Shown here piece by piece: positions 14,903 through 22,706 of a stretch of DNA of 24,438 nt. The notes under the pieces were generated by a model. The model searched no databases. It worked only from the letters and a program-made list of their open reading frames with translations, and was not told where the DNA came from. The first letter of the stretch is position 1, and each line of letters opens with the position of its first letter. A program made the translations under genes and the position numbers. Origin of the DNA: CAG-791 sp963658405 (GTDB lineage: Bacteria > Bacillota > Clostridia > Lachnospirales > Lachnospiraceae). Where the stretch lies: NCBI GenBank assembly GCA_963658405.1, contig CAVKQI010000026.1, positions 1 through 24,438 on the forward strand, written 5' to 3'.

Positions 14903-15611
14903 GCTGACCTCCCTTTCTGTATTTCCGGTTTTTGTACTTCGTTCTGTTAAAAGCCAGCGCAGAACTGTTCTGCTCTGTTTTTTCCTTCTTATGCTGCTGG
15001 CCGCCGTTCAGATGACCTGCCGGATGCTCCGTGCCGGCTATGAAACGGCGCACCTCTTCCTTGCAGATGGCAATGGATGCATTGCTGAACCGGCGTCTTA
15101 TGCCCGCTGCCTGAATCTTTTCCTCGGAAAAATCCGCCTGGTCGGCCAGAAAACGTCGGCACATCTCTTCATAATGGGGATGCTTTTGCCGTCTTTCCCG
15201 GCGCAGGGCCCGGGAGAGCCGCTCTCCGTCATCCACTTCCATGAGAATGGGCACCACATGGGCCGGTCCGAAATGATCCCGCAGCGCGGTATAGACATCC
15301 AGTGTGCCGATGATGAGATAATTGTGCTTCCGCAGATCGATCTGCCCGTCATCGGCGGTGTAGTAATACCAGGGACCCTGCACGGTCTCGTAGACCCGGT
15401 GCTCGATGACCTTGCCTGCCTTGCACATGGCGTGGAACATGGGCTCCGACGTAAAGTAATACTCCCTGCCGTCCACTTCCTTATCCCTGGGCGGTCTGGT
15501 GGTATACATGACGACCTTCTGCAGCTGCAGGGCCGGATCCCGCAGCAGTTCCCGATAGAGAGTATCCTTCCCCGATGAGCTCTTTCCCATAATGCAGAAT
15601 ATCCTGTACAT
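14895..15611 (-). CDS. Guanylate kinase-like P-loop protein
   Basis: 238 residues from the ATG at 15611, preceded by GGAGGG; longer frames upstream only read through repeat R5 and the terminator. The first 110 residues resemble guanylate kinase: Walker A GKSSSGKD at 9-16 and the GMP-binding segment TTRPPRDKEVDGREYYF, then GTLDVY. ATP-dependent phosphorylation of GMP or a related nucleotide is possible. The rest differs from classical Gmk (about 205 residues): an Arg/Lys-rich region (RALRRERRQKHPHYEEMCRRF) and a basic, Gln/Asn-rich C-terminal tail of about 40 residues. It overlaps holB by eight bases. In Bacillus the cluster has thymidylate kinase (tmk) near this place, so this may be a functional substitute or an additional gene; it need not be the essential Gmk. 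Confidence 0.75.
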   Translation of the reverse strand: MYRIFCIMGKSSSGKDTLYRELLRDPALQLQKVVMYTTRPPRDKEVDGREYYFTSEPMFHAMCKAGKVIEHRVYETVQGPWYYYTADDGQIDLRKHNYLIIGTLDVYTALRDHFGPAHVVPILMEVDDGERLSRALRRERRQKHPHYEEMCRRFLADQADFSEEKIQAAGIRRRFSNASIAICKEEVRRFIAGTEHPAGHLNGGQQHKKEKTEQNSSALAFNRTKYKNRKYRKGGQHG

Positions 15612-15622
15612 TTTCCCTCCAT

Positions 15623-15675
15623 GCCGCTGCTTTGCAGCGGCAACATGAGGAGAATTTCGCGTAGGCGAATTCTCC
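15623..15675 (-). repeat. Palindromic leader repeat R5 (C-D)
   Basis: Minus strand: hairpin C at 15649-15675 (GGAGAATTCGC against GCGAAATTCTCC), starting exactly where the terminator U-run ends, then hairpin D at 15623-15641 (GCCGCTGC-AAA-GCAGCGGC). D ends 11 bases before the guanylate-kinase-like start codon, touching its GGAGGG site. Confidence 0.88.
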
Positions 15676-15729
15676 AAAAAAACAAAGTCCCTTTTCATCG
15701 CTGCCTTTGCCGCATGGATGAAAAGGGAC
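15676..15729 (-). terminator. Strong Rho-independent terminator in the leader of the gmk-like/holB series
   Basis: On the minus strand, GTCCCTTTTCATC (15717-15729) pairs perfectly over 13 bp with GATGAAAAGGGAC (15687-15699) and is followed by TTTGTTTTTTT. It is about 150 bases past the pyk stop and can end the pyk transcript. Only 64 bases, all repeat R5 and the ribosome binding site, separate it from the next start codon. Confidence 0.92.
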
Positions 15730-15748
15730 ATTCCTATCATCTTATGTA

Positions 15749-15777
15749 ATTATACTACCCAACGGGCTTTCTGAAAA
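15749..15777 (-). promoter_or_regulatory. Candidate promoter for the gmk-like/holB series, upstream of a terminator
   Basis: On the minus strand TATAAT (15749-15754) lies 17 bases after TTTTCA (15772-15777, four of six matches to TTGACA). A transcript from here would start near 15742 and meet the terminator stem after about 13 bases. No other promoter fits between that terminator and the start codon. Confidence 0.5.
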
Positions 15778-15840
15778 CCACCGGCCGAGATCCGAAGCAG
15801 GACTGTCGGCAGTGTCCGACCAGCGCACGCCTCCCGGCTC
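15749..15840. ncRNA. GC-rich structured intergenic element, copy 2
   Basis: On the plus strand it shares with 7510-7607 the ordered motifs ATTATA, CCGGCCGAG (15781), CTGTCGGC (15803), TGTCCG (15813) and ACGCCTCCCGG (15827). Spacings after the second motif are nearly the same in both copies (10 and 10 bases; 13 and 14 bases). GTCGG and CCGAC inside it can form a small hairpin. It begins about 40 bases past the pyk stop. Function and strand unknown. Confidence 0.45.
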
Positions 15841-15880
15841 CTTGGTTATATCCGGCTGCCGTCTGTACAGTGATCGTTTC

Positions 15881-17302
15881 CTACGGTACCTCCACCACGC
15901 GCACCATGTTCGTGTTGCCGGATACGCCCAGCGGTACGCCGGCTGTGATGATGACCTTATCGCCGGTCTGGACCAGCTCTGCCAGCTGCGCCTGATGGAC
16001 GGCTGACTCAAAGAGCTTCTCTGCGCTCTTCTCCGGATGGATGATCAGCGGGATGACGCCAAAATAAAGGTTCGTCTGGCAGGCCGTATTGGCATCCATG
16101 GAGCAGGCGATGATGGGGCATACCGGTTTGTACCGGGAAAGTCTCTCTGCCGTAAATCCGGAAATGGTCACGGTGATGATGGCCTTGGCCTGTACATCCT
16201 CTGCAATGGTGCAGGTAGCATGGGAGATGGCCGTGGTAATGTCGCACTCTTCCTCATCCATAAAGATGCGGTTCTTGTGACGCTTTGCGTAATTGATATC
16301 CGCCTCTGTCCGCTCTGCGATCCGGGCCATGGTTCGCACAGCCTCTACCGGATAAGCACCCTGCGCGGTCTCGCCGGAGAGCATGATCGCGGAAGTACCG
16401 TCGTAAATGGCATTCGCCACGTCGGTAGCCTCGGCTCTGGTGGGACGGGGATTGTGGATCATGGAATCCAGCATCTGGGTGGCCGTGATGGCGATCTTGC
16501 CCTTGAGCTCTGCCTTTTTGATCATCTGCTTCTGCAGGACAGGCACAGCCTCCATAGGCACCTCTACACCCAGGTCGCCTCTGGCTACCATGATGCCGTC
16601 TGCCACATCCAGGATCTTGTCCAGATTCTCCACGCCCTGGGTGCTCTCGATCTTGGCAATGATCTTCATCTTGCTGCCGTGCTCACGAAGGAGCTCCCGC
16701 ACCTGCAGGATGTCCTCGGCGGTTCTGGTAAAGGAGGTGGCGATGATATTGAATCCCAGCTTGCAGCCAAAGATGATGTCCTTCTTGTCCTGTTCGCTGA
16801 TAAAAGGCATGGACAGCTGGGCGCCGGGCACATTGACACCCTTGTGATTGGAAACCGGGCCGCCGTTTACCACGGTGCACTCGATCTCCGTGCCGTCGAT
16901 CTTATCTATATGCAGCTCGATCAGACCGTCGTCGATGAGGATGGCGCCGCCTTCCTTTACATCCTGGGGCAGTCCCTTGAAGGTGATGGAGGCACGATGC
17001 TCATCTCCGAGGATCTCCTCGGTCGTAAGCGTAAACTTCTGTCCTCTGACCAGCTGTACCTTGCCGTCCTTAAAATCCCGCAGGCGGATCTCCGGTCCCT
17101 TGGTGTCCAGCAGTGCGGCGATGGGAAGGTTCATCTCCTTGCGGATCTTGACCAGTCTTCTGTACTTGGCCTCGTGCTCTGCATGATTGCCGTGGGAAAA
17201 ATTGAATCTCGCCACGTTCATGCCTGCCTCGATCAGGGCGCGCAGCTTTTCTTCGCTCTCACTGGCCGGTCCGATGGTACATACTATCTTTGTTTTACGC
17301 AT
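15881..17302 (-). CDS. pyk: Pyruvate kinase
   Basis: 473 residues from the ATG at 17302 (AGAAAGGAACG upstream); the frame is open further up but that part is promoter. It transfers phosphate from PEP to ADP, the last step of glycolysis, in the cytoplasm. Seen are RKTKIVCTIGPAS at the N-terminus, NFSHGNH, LDTKGPEIR, the catalytic-site run starting at IIAKIEST with MVARGDLGVE, and TATQMLDSM. The protein stops after the allosteric C domain (VVEVP) and has no added PEP-utiliser domain, unlike the Bacillus enzyme of about 585 residues. It is a single-gene unit with its own promoter. Confidence 0.97.
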   Translation of the reverse strand: MRKTKIVCTIGPASESEEKLRALIEAGMNVARFNFSHGNHAEHEAKYRRLVKIRKEMNLPIAALLDTKGPEIRLRDFKDGKVQLVRGQKFTLTTEEILGDEHRASITFKGLPQDVKEGGAILIDDGLIELHIDKIDGTEIECTVVNGGPVSNHKGVNVPGAQLSMPFISEQDKKDIIFGCKLGFNIIATSFTRTAEDILQVRELLREHGSKMKIIAKIESTQGVENLDKILDVADGIMVARGDLGVEVPMEAVPVLQKQMIKKAELKGKIAITATQMLDSMIHNPRPTRAEATDVANAIYDGTSAIMLSGETAQGAYPVEAVRTMARIAERTEADINYAKRHKNRIFMDEEECDITTAISHATCTIAEDVQAKAIITVTISGFTAERLSRYKPVCPIIACSMDANTACQTNLYFGVIPLIIHPEKSAEKLFESAVHQAQLAELVQTGDKVIITAGVPLGVSGNTNMVRVVEVP

Positions 17303-17350
17303 ACGATACGTTCCTTTCTCTTCATGAAAAGATTTTTCATTCGCCTCATC

Positions 17351-17379
17351 ATTATAGCACAATCTCTTCTTTCCGTCGG
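17351..17379 (-). promoter_or_regulatory. pyk promoter (extended -10)
   Basis: On the minus strand TGCTATAAT gives an extended -10 (TATAAT at 17351-17356). The box 17 bases upstream, CCGACG (17374-17379), is a weak -35, which an extended -10 can tolerate. The leader would be about 45 bases. Confidence 0.65.
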
Positions 17380-17437
17380 GTTCTTACCGGAATTTTACAT
17401 TCTTTACGACTCCTTAACGTGTGTTGCCCGGACGCAG

Positions 17438-17468
17438 AACAGCCTCGCATCTGTAATGCGAGGCTGTT
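17438..17468 (-). terminator. Hairpin ending the importer/fucosidase operon
   Basis: AACAGCCTCGCAT and ATGCGAGGCTGTT form a perfect 13-bp stem with a 5-base loop, 24 bases past the fucosidase stop. On the minus strand the stem is followed by CTGCG rather than a U-run, so it may act as a weak terminator or as a 3'-end stabiliser. Confidence 0.6.
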
Positions 17469-17492
17469 TCAGTCATTATGCCATTTGCCGCT

Positions 17493-18881
17493 CTAGTAAA
17501 CTGCGATCTCCTTCATCTCCACCGCATCCCTCGCGCCGGTAACATGCACGATCAGGGTCTGCACCTTGCCTTCTATGGTTCTGGTCAGGGGATTCTGGCC
17601 GTGGAAGGGATCTGTCAGCGGGCAGATCTTGCGGTTGCCGATCACTGTGCCCTGATAGAAGGGATAGCGGCTGCCGTCGTCCGTCAGTGCCTCGATCTGG
17701 AAGCTCTCCACTCTCTGTCCCTTAGCGATGTCCTCCCGGAGCACCACGTATTTGATCTGACTCATCTCCACGGGCTCTGCCAGGGTCACCGTATACTTCG
17801 GCTGCATAGCCGGGCAGTCCGGCACTTTTTCGATGACCGCTTCTTTCTTTTCTCCGAATTCCTTTCGCACCAGGTCGCCGAATTCCTGCAGTCTCTTTAC
17901 GTCCCGCTCATCGAAGAGTCCCTCTGTCGTGGGCGGAATATTCAGATGGAAGCAGGCGTTGGCGCCTACGCTGGTGATATAGGTATCAAAGAGTCTCTCC
18001 AGGGAATGGGGTTCCTCTTCCGGATGCCAGAACCAACCGGGGCGGATGGACATATTGATCTCCGCCGGGGTAAAGGTCAGGCCATCAGAATACATGATAT
18101 TGGAGAGGCCGCCCAGGTTCTGGTTGGTGTTGTACAGGTAATGCAGGTCGCCTTCTCCGGCCAGGGGCGCCGGTCCGGTCTGCACTTCGCTGTGAAAGCA
18201 AAGCTCTTTAGGTATCACGGCCCACTCGGAATACCGTGCCGTCCCGGCCTCATTGCCGCACCAGCGGATGTCGGGACCGAAGTCGTTAAAGATCACGGCG
18301 CCGGGCTGATACTGACGGATCAGGCGGATATAGCGGTCAAAATCATAGTGCTGCTTTTTCCCGTTTGGTCCTTCGCCGCAGGCATTGTCAAACCAGACGT
18401 AGAAGATATCCCCGTACTCTGTGAGCAGCTCTGTCAGCTGATCGCAGAAGTAATCGTTGTAGGCTTCTGTCCCGTAATACTCACTGGTTCTGTCCCAGGG
18501 GGAGAGATAAAAGCCGAATTTGATGCCCCCTCTTCGGCAGGCCTCGGCGGCCTCCCGGACGATGTCTCTTTTGCAGGGGCTGTTCTTTACGCTGTGCTCC
18601 GTATATTTGGAGGGCCACAGGCAGAAACCGTCGTGATGCTTAGCGGTCAGCACCATGCCCTTTAAGCCGGCGCTTTTGATGGCTGCCACCCACTGGTCGC
18701 AGTCCAGTTTTTCCGGATTGAACAGCGCTTCCTCCTCATGGCCCAGTCCCCATTCCCGGTTGGTATAGGTATTGACGCCGAAGTGAATGAACGCGTACAT
18801 TTCCATCTCATACCAGGCGAGCTGACGCTCGCTGGGTTTTACAGCCGCCGCTGCGGCCAGAAAATCTTTCATTTCTCCCAT
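17493..18881 (-). CDS. Alpha-L-fucosidase, glycoside hydrolase family 29
   Basis: 462 residues. The GH29 barrel begins with WYEMEMYAFIHFGVNTYTNREWG; KHHDGFCLWPS at 81-92 and FGFYLSPWDR follow, and Asp165 in VWFDN is the expected nucleophile. The last 110 residues look like a beta-sandwich domain common in this family. The enzyme cleaves alpha-linked L-fucose from glycans with retention. There is no signal peptide, so it works in the cytoplasm on imported glycans, which fits its place as last gene of an ABC importer operon, starting 12 bases after the binding-protein stop. The start at 18881 has AGGAAC about ten bases upstream; an in-frame ATG at 18872 sits too close to GGGAG. The linkage preference cannot be read. 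Confidence 0.9.
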   Translation of the reverse strand: MGEMKDFLAAAAAVKPSERQLAWYEMEMYAFIHFGVNTYTNREWGLGHEEEALFNPEKLDCDQWVAAIKSAGLKGMVLTAKHHDGFCLWPSKYTEHSVKNSPCKRDIVREAAEACRRGGIKFGFYLSPWDRTSEYYGTEAYNDYFCDQLTELLTEYGDIFYVWFDNACGEGPNGKKQHYDFDRYIRLIRQYQPGAVIFNDFGPDIRWCGNEAGTARYSEWAVIPKELCFHSEVQTGPAPLAGEGDLHYLYNTNQNLGGLSNIMYSDGLTFTPAEINMSIRPGWFWHPEEEPHSLERLFDTYITSVGANACFHLNIPPTTEGLFDERDVKRLQEFGDLVRKEFGEKKEAVIEKVPDCPAMQPKYTVTLAEPVEMSQIKYVVLREDIAKGQRVESFQIEALTDDGSRYPFYQGTVIGNRKICPLTDPFHGQNPLTRTIEGKVQTLIVHVTGARDAVEMKEIAVY

Positions 18882-18893
18882 AATTTAATGTTC

Positions 18894-20636
18894 CTACTTA
18901 TACTGTGCAGCCTGCTCCTTGGCGGTATTCCATGCATTGGTATACCAGTCGATGACCTCCTGCAGACCGATCTCTTCAAACTCAGCCTGGGTCTGTGCCT
19001 TTAATTCCTCGTACTCTGCATCGTCTGCTGCCAGGATCAGCTTGGAAGCTGCGGAAATAGCGGTCTCCTGCAGGCTTGCCTCGATACGGGTGATGTCATC
19101 CGGTGCTGCCTCTACCAGTGCTACGGTGAAGGCATCCGTGCCGCTCTGGTCGGTGGTGCCGTACTTTTCACGATACTGGTCAAAGATCTCCTGCGGATAG
19201 GATACGCCGTAGTAGTCACAGAAATCCTTCTGTGCTGCATTGAGCATCTCCGGATAGATGTCGGGATCTACGAACAGGTTCAGGGTCTTGCCGTCATCGG
19301 GATCTACTGCATACTGCTGCAGGCCGGTGATGTTGCAGTCAAAGCCGAGGCCGCTTTCCTTCCAGGGATCGCCGCCTGCCACATACAGGTCCTTACTCTC
19401 CTGGGTCAGCACGGGAGTGCCGTCCTCTACGGTGTAATCTACGCCTTCTACGCCGCTGTAAAGCTCACGGGCGCCATCATAGGAAAATACATAGTTGATG
19501 TACTGCATGCACTTTTCCGGATTGGCTGTCTTGGCGCTGATGCCCAGGCACTTGTCTACCCAGCCTGCCTTGTAATCCGTGTTGCCCCACTGGTTAGCCC
19601 AGGTGGTGGGGATCTCTGCAAAGCCTACTGCCTCGTCGGCGTGATCTGCATTGAAGTTGCCCATTGCCCAGTATGCGGGACCGGTGAGGAGCTGTCCGTT
19701 GGTGCCCTTTGCGGTGAAATCGTCATACTTGGTGATGAAGGCATCCGGATCCAGGATTCCCAGCTGGTTTGCCTTGTAATAGTACTCTACGCTCGCCCAG
19801 AAGAGGCCGTCATTCTCATAGAGGTTGGAATACTCCATGGTGGAAGGCTTGTACAGACCGCTGGCAGCGCCGCTTAACTCGTTGTAGCCGAGCACGCAGG
19901 CCAGGGGATACTTATAGCACCATACGTTCCAGTCGGTGAACATGGAAACGCCGTATACCGGCAGGCCGTCCTCTGTAGTGGGATGTGCTGCCTGCATATC
20001 TGCCAGCATCTGGAGCCAGTCATCCAGGTCATTGATCTCCGGATAGCCCATTTCCTTATAGTAATCCCATCTTGCCAGCAGACCCATCTGCTGATAAGCG
20101 CCGTTGGAATCCACGCCTACCTGCATGGGCATGAAGTACAGGCTTCCGGTGCCGTTGCTCCAGGCGCCCTTGCTGAATTCTACTGTGTCGGCGACATTGG
20201 CGGTCATGTCCTTTCCGTACTCATCCAGATAGCTGTCCATGGGCTGTACGATATTGCCCTCGATGAGCTCGGTAAACTTGGTGGTAGGTGCCAGGATCAG
20301 GTCAAAGCCGTCTCCGGAGGCCAGCATGACATTGTACTTATCGGTATCTGCCTCGATGATGCTGAGCTTGACGCCGATCTTATTCGCCATCTCCTGGAGC
20401 ACATGGGTGTCCGGATAATCGGTCACATTGCTGGAAAGCTTCTGTGCCAGGATGGTCAACGTCACCGTGCCGGTCTCGTCCGCAGCAGCCGTATCGGATG
20501 CCGCTGCTTCTGTCGTCTCGTCGCCGCCCGTAGTCTGGGTGGTGTCGGAAGCGCCGCCGCACCCCGTCAGGAGCGATGCCGCCATGGCCGCTGTGGCCGC
20601 AGCCGCCGCGATTTTTGTAAGGAATCTCTTTTTCAT
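18894..20636 (-). CDS. Extracellular solute-binding lipoprotein of a CUT1-type sugar importer
   Basis: 580 residues from the ATG at 20636, preceded by AAAGGAGAGG; longer frames upstream lack a site. A lipoprotein signal is clear, with lipobox LLTGC and Cys26 as the lipidated residue, then a Thr/Ser/Ala/Glu-rich linker. The body is a large two-lobed binding protein of the type that partners LplB/LplC and YtcP-like permeases (500-580 residues, larger than maltose-type proteins), with many Trp and Tyr residues suited to carbohydrate binding. It would sit on the outer face of the membrane and deliver a glycan to the two permeases encoded just upstream. The ligand is unknown; the following fucosidase suggests a fucosylated oligosaccharide. 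Confidence 0.88.
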   Translation of the reverse strand: MKKRFLTKIAAAAATAAMAASLLTGCGGASDTTQTTGGDETTEAAASDTAAADETGTVTLTILAQKLSSNVTDYPDTHVLQEMANKIGVKLSIIEADTDKYNVMLASGDGFDLILAPTTKFTELIEGNIVQPMDSYLDEYGKDMTANVADTVEFSKGAWSNGTGSLYFMPMQVGVDSNGAYQQMGLLARWDYYKEMGYPEINDLDDWLQMLADMQAAHPTTEDGLPVYGVSMFTDWNVWCYKYPLACVLGYNELSGAASGLYKPSTMEYSNLYENDGLFWASVEYYYKANQLGILDPDAFITKYDDFTAKGTNGQLLTGPAYWAMGNFNADHADEAVGFAEIPTTWANQWGNTDYKAGWVDKCLGISAKTANPEKCMQYINYVFSYDGARELYSGVEGVDYTVEDGTPVLTQESKDLYVAGGDPWKESGLGFDCNITGLQQYAVDPDDGKTLNLFVDPDIYPEMLNAAQKDFCDYYGVSYPQEIFDQYREKYGTTDQSGTDAFTVALVEAAPDDITRIEASLQETAISAASKLILAADDAEYEELKAQTQAEFEEIGLQEVIDWYTNAWNTAKEQAAQYK

Positions 20637-20653
20637 AAACCTCTCCTTTCTGC

Positions 20654-20671
20654 GCCGCATCTTACTGCGGC
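20654..20671 (-). repeat. Solo hairpin D in the binding-protein leader
   Basis: Minus strand GCCGCA-GTAAGA-TGCGGC, ending 17 bases before the binding-protein start and directly ahead of its AAAGGAGAGG. It has the same place and closing bases as hairpin D of the other copies, but no hairpin C is seen in front. Its left half is almost the same as D in R1. Confidence 0.65.
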
Positions 20672-20717
20672 AGTACAACAGTTATATTGCCCCGCAGGCC
20701 GTGCCTGCAAAGTAATC

Positions 20718-21638
20718 TCAGCCTTTGACGGCGCCCAGCATGATGCCCTTTGCAAAATACCGCTGCATGAAGGGATAGACTAACAGGATCGGAATCGTCA
20801 CCACCATAGTGATGGTCATGCGCACGCCCTGGGCCGTCACCTGGGTGGCCGCTGCCGCGCCGTGCTGCAGAGAGCTGGTGCTCATCTGAGAGAGCTGGCT
20901 GGCCTGATTCAGGTAGTCATAGAGCATGAGCTGCATGGTCTTTAAGGTATCGTTCTGCACGTAGATGTAGTTATCAAACCAGTTGTTCCACTGGGCGATG
21001 GCGGCGAATACCGTGATGGTCGCCAGGATCGGCTTGGAAAGCGGAAAAATGATCTTGAAGAACACGGTGATCACCCCGGCGCCGTCCAGCTTGGCCGACT
21101 CTGCCAGCGATTCCGGAATGCCCTCGATGAAGGTCTTGAGCAGTACAATGTAGTAGGCAGAGATCGCAGAGGGAATGATGTATACCCAGAAGGTATTGGT
21201 CAGGTGATACATTCTGTAGGTCAGATACATGGGGATCAGGCCTGCATTAAAGTACATGGTAAAGATCACGAAGCGGTAGATCACCTTTCTGGCATAGAGA
21301 TTCTGGGTCACCAGATAGGCAAAGAAGGAGCAGGCCACCACTGTGATAGCGGTGCCGAATACTGTTCGGGACAGGGAGATCACGAAGGAACGGGCGATGC
21401 CGTCCAACTGTATGACCTTCTGATAGTTGATCAGAGAAAAGCCCTTGGGCAGAAGGGTCACGCCCTGCTGCGCCAGCGTGGGATCGCTGATGGAGTAGAT
21501 GAATACGTAGTAAAAGGGATAAAAGCACATGAAGGCCAGAAGAATCATGACCGCATAGACAACAACGTTGAATACCTTGTCTGACGTGCTTGTCTTTTTA
21601 AAATGGATTTCCTGCTGATTTTTCGTCATTGCTTTCAT
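20718..21638 (-). CDS. CUT1-family sugar ABC permease (LplC/YtcP-like)
   Basis: 306 residues from the ATG at 21638, with AGAAAGGAAA upstream; the upstream frame only reads repeat R6. About six membrane segments are visible, the first at about 22-48 (FNVVVYAVMILLAFMCFYPF). The cytoplasmic EAA loop PESLAESAKLDGAGVITVFF, which docks the ATPase, is present, and the protein ends with the usual YFAKGIMLGAVKG. It forms the membrane channel together with the permease encoded upstream. No ATPase gene lies in the operon. Confidence 0.93.
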   Translation of the reverse strand: MKAMTKNQQEIHFKKTSTSDKVFNVVVYAVMILLAFMCFYPFYYVFIYSISDPTLAQQGVTLLPKGFSLINYQKVIQLDGIARSFVISLSRTVFGTAITVVACSFFAYLVTQNLYARKVIYRFVIFTMYFNAGLIPMYLTYRMYHLTNTFWVYIIPSAISAYYIVLLKTFIEGIPESLAESAKLDGAGVITVFFKIIFPLSKPILATITVFAAIAQWNNWFDNYIYVQNDTLKTMQLMLYDYLNQASQLSQMSTSSLQHGAAAATQVTAQGVRMTITMVVTIPILLVYPFMQRYFAKGIMLGAVKG

Positions 21639-21655
21639 AGACGTTTCCTTTCTGT

Positions 21656-21705
21656 GCCGCTGCCGGACAGCAGCCTGAAGAGAATTTCGCGAAGGCGGAT
21701 TCACC
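21656..21705 (-). repeat. Degenerate palindromic leader repeat R6 (C-D)
   Basis: Minus strand: a decayed hairpin C at about 21677-21705 (AATCCGCCTTCGCGAAATTC core, outer pairs broken), then hairpin D at about 21656-21674 (GCTGCTG-TCCGG-CAGCGGC, one mismatch). D ends 17 bases before the permease start. It is the most diverged C-D copy in the window. Confidence 0.75.
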
Positions 21706-21747
21706 GGGAGAAAATGCACGCCGGCATTCTCTCCTGCCTTTTCTTCG

Positions 21748-22662
21748 TCAGATCAGGCTCTCGCCCCGCAGCTTCTTTGAAAGTCCGTTGGCGCTCATCA
21801 GAAGGATGATGCTGATCACGGATTTAAAGATGCCCACTGCCGTCGCATAGGAGTAATCCTGGGTCACCAGGCCCAGACGGTATACATACAGATCCAGGAC
21901 ATTGATCTTGTCCGCTACCATGCTGTTGTAGAAGGCAAGATACTGGTCCGTGCCCTGAGAGAGCAGGTTGCTGATCTGCAGGAGCAGAAGGACAAAGAAG
22001 GTGGAGGCAATGCCCGGCACCGTCACATGGAGCATCTTCTGGAAACGGCCGGCGCCGTCCACGCTGGCGGCGTCATAGAGCTCGCTGTCTATGCCGGCAA
22101 TGGCGGCAAAGTAGATGATGGCATTCCAGCCGATGGTCTTCCATACCACCAGGAAAGTCTGGAAAAACCAGGTGGCATCGCTGTTGCCCAAAAGGTTCGT
22201 GGCCTTGCTGATCAGTCCCGCGGAGAGCAGTACGTTGTTGACCACGCCCTCCGAGGAAAACAGCGCATAGGCCAGTGCATAGACGATGATCCAGCTCACG
22301 AAGTTCGGGATCGTGGTGATGGTCTGCACCACCTTTTTAAACTTCGCGGAGCGCAGCTCTGAGAGAAAGATGGCGAAGATCGCCGGCAGAGGCGCACACA
22401 GGATATTCAGAAAGCTGATGGCCAGGGTATTTTCCAGTACCTGGGAGAACTTCTTCCATTCCTTGAAGATCAGCTGGAAGTAGTAAAGGCCCTTGAACTC
22501 GCACTGGAAAATGTTAAGGCCCGGCTTGTATTTTACAAAAGCCAGCACCCATCCGAACAATGGTACATAGAAGAAAGCAAATACAAAGAGCAGGAACGGA
22601 ATCGCCAGCAGCGTCACCGTCAGCCGTTCCTTCTTGAACTGGTATTTCCCGATAGTTACCAT
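21748..22662 (-). CDS. CUT1-family sugar ABC permease (LplB/YteP-like)
   Basis: 304 residues from the ATG at 22662, chosen for its strong GGAGGGAGA; the frame is open upstream but overlaps the previous gene. There are six predicted membrane segments, the first at about 13-35 (LLAIPFLLFVFAFFYVPLFG), then the AFVKYKPG segment of this subfamily, the EAA loop DSELYDAASVDGAGRFQKML near the middle, and the terminal YSYATAVGIFKSVISIILL. It pairs with the permease encoded next. It starts 44 bases after the stop of the first binding-protein gene. Confidence 0.93.
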   Translation of the reverse strand: MVTIGKYQFKKERLTVTLLAIPFLLFVFAFFYVPLFGWVLAFVKYKPGLNIFQCEFKGLYYFQLIFKEWKKFSQVLENTLAISFLNILCAPLPAIFAIFLSELRSAKFKKVVQTITTIPNFVSWIIVYALAYALFSSEGVVNNVLLSAGLISKATNLLGNSDATWFFQTFLVVWKTIGWNAIIYFAAIAGIDSELYDAASVDGAGRFQKMLHVTVPGIASTFFVLLLLQISNLLSQGTDQYLAFYNSMVADKINVLDLYVYRLGLVTQDYSYATAVGIFKSVISIILLMSANGLSKKLRGESLI

Positions 22663-22706
22663 ACTCTCCCTCCTTACTTGTGATAGAACTGTCCCCGGGT
22701 GCATCC

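Noticed and set aside
15742..16011. 89-codon minus-strand frame over the pyk end and GC-rich copy 2
   Set aside because: Out of frame with pyk, starts inside it and has no ribosome binding site; copy 1 shows no preserved reading frame equivalent.
16037..17542. 501-codon plus-strand frame opposite pyk
   Set aside because: Antisense shadow of a highly biased gene; Gly/His/Asp-rich nonsense composition and it covers the pyk promoter.
17478..18665. 395-codon plus-strand frame opposite the fucosidase
   Set aside because: No family resemblance and no start site; the minus strand holds a full GH29 enzyme.
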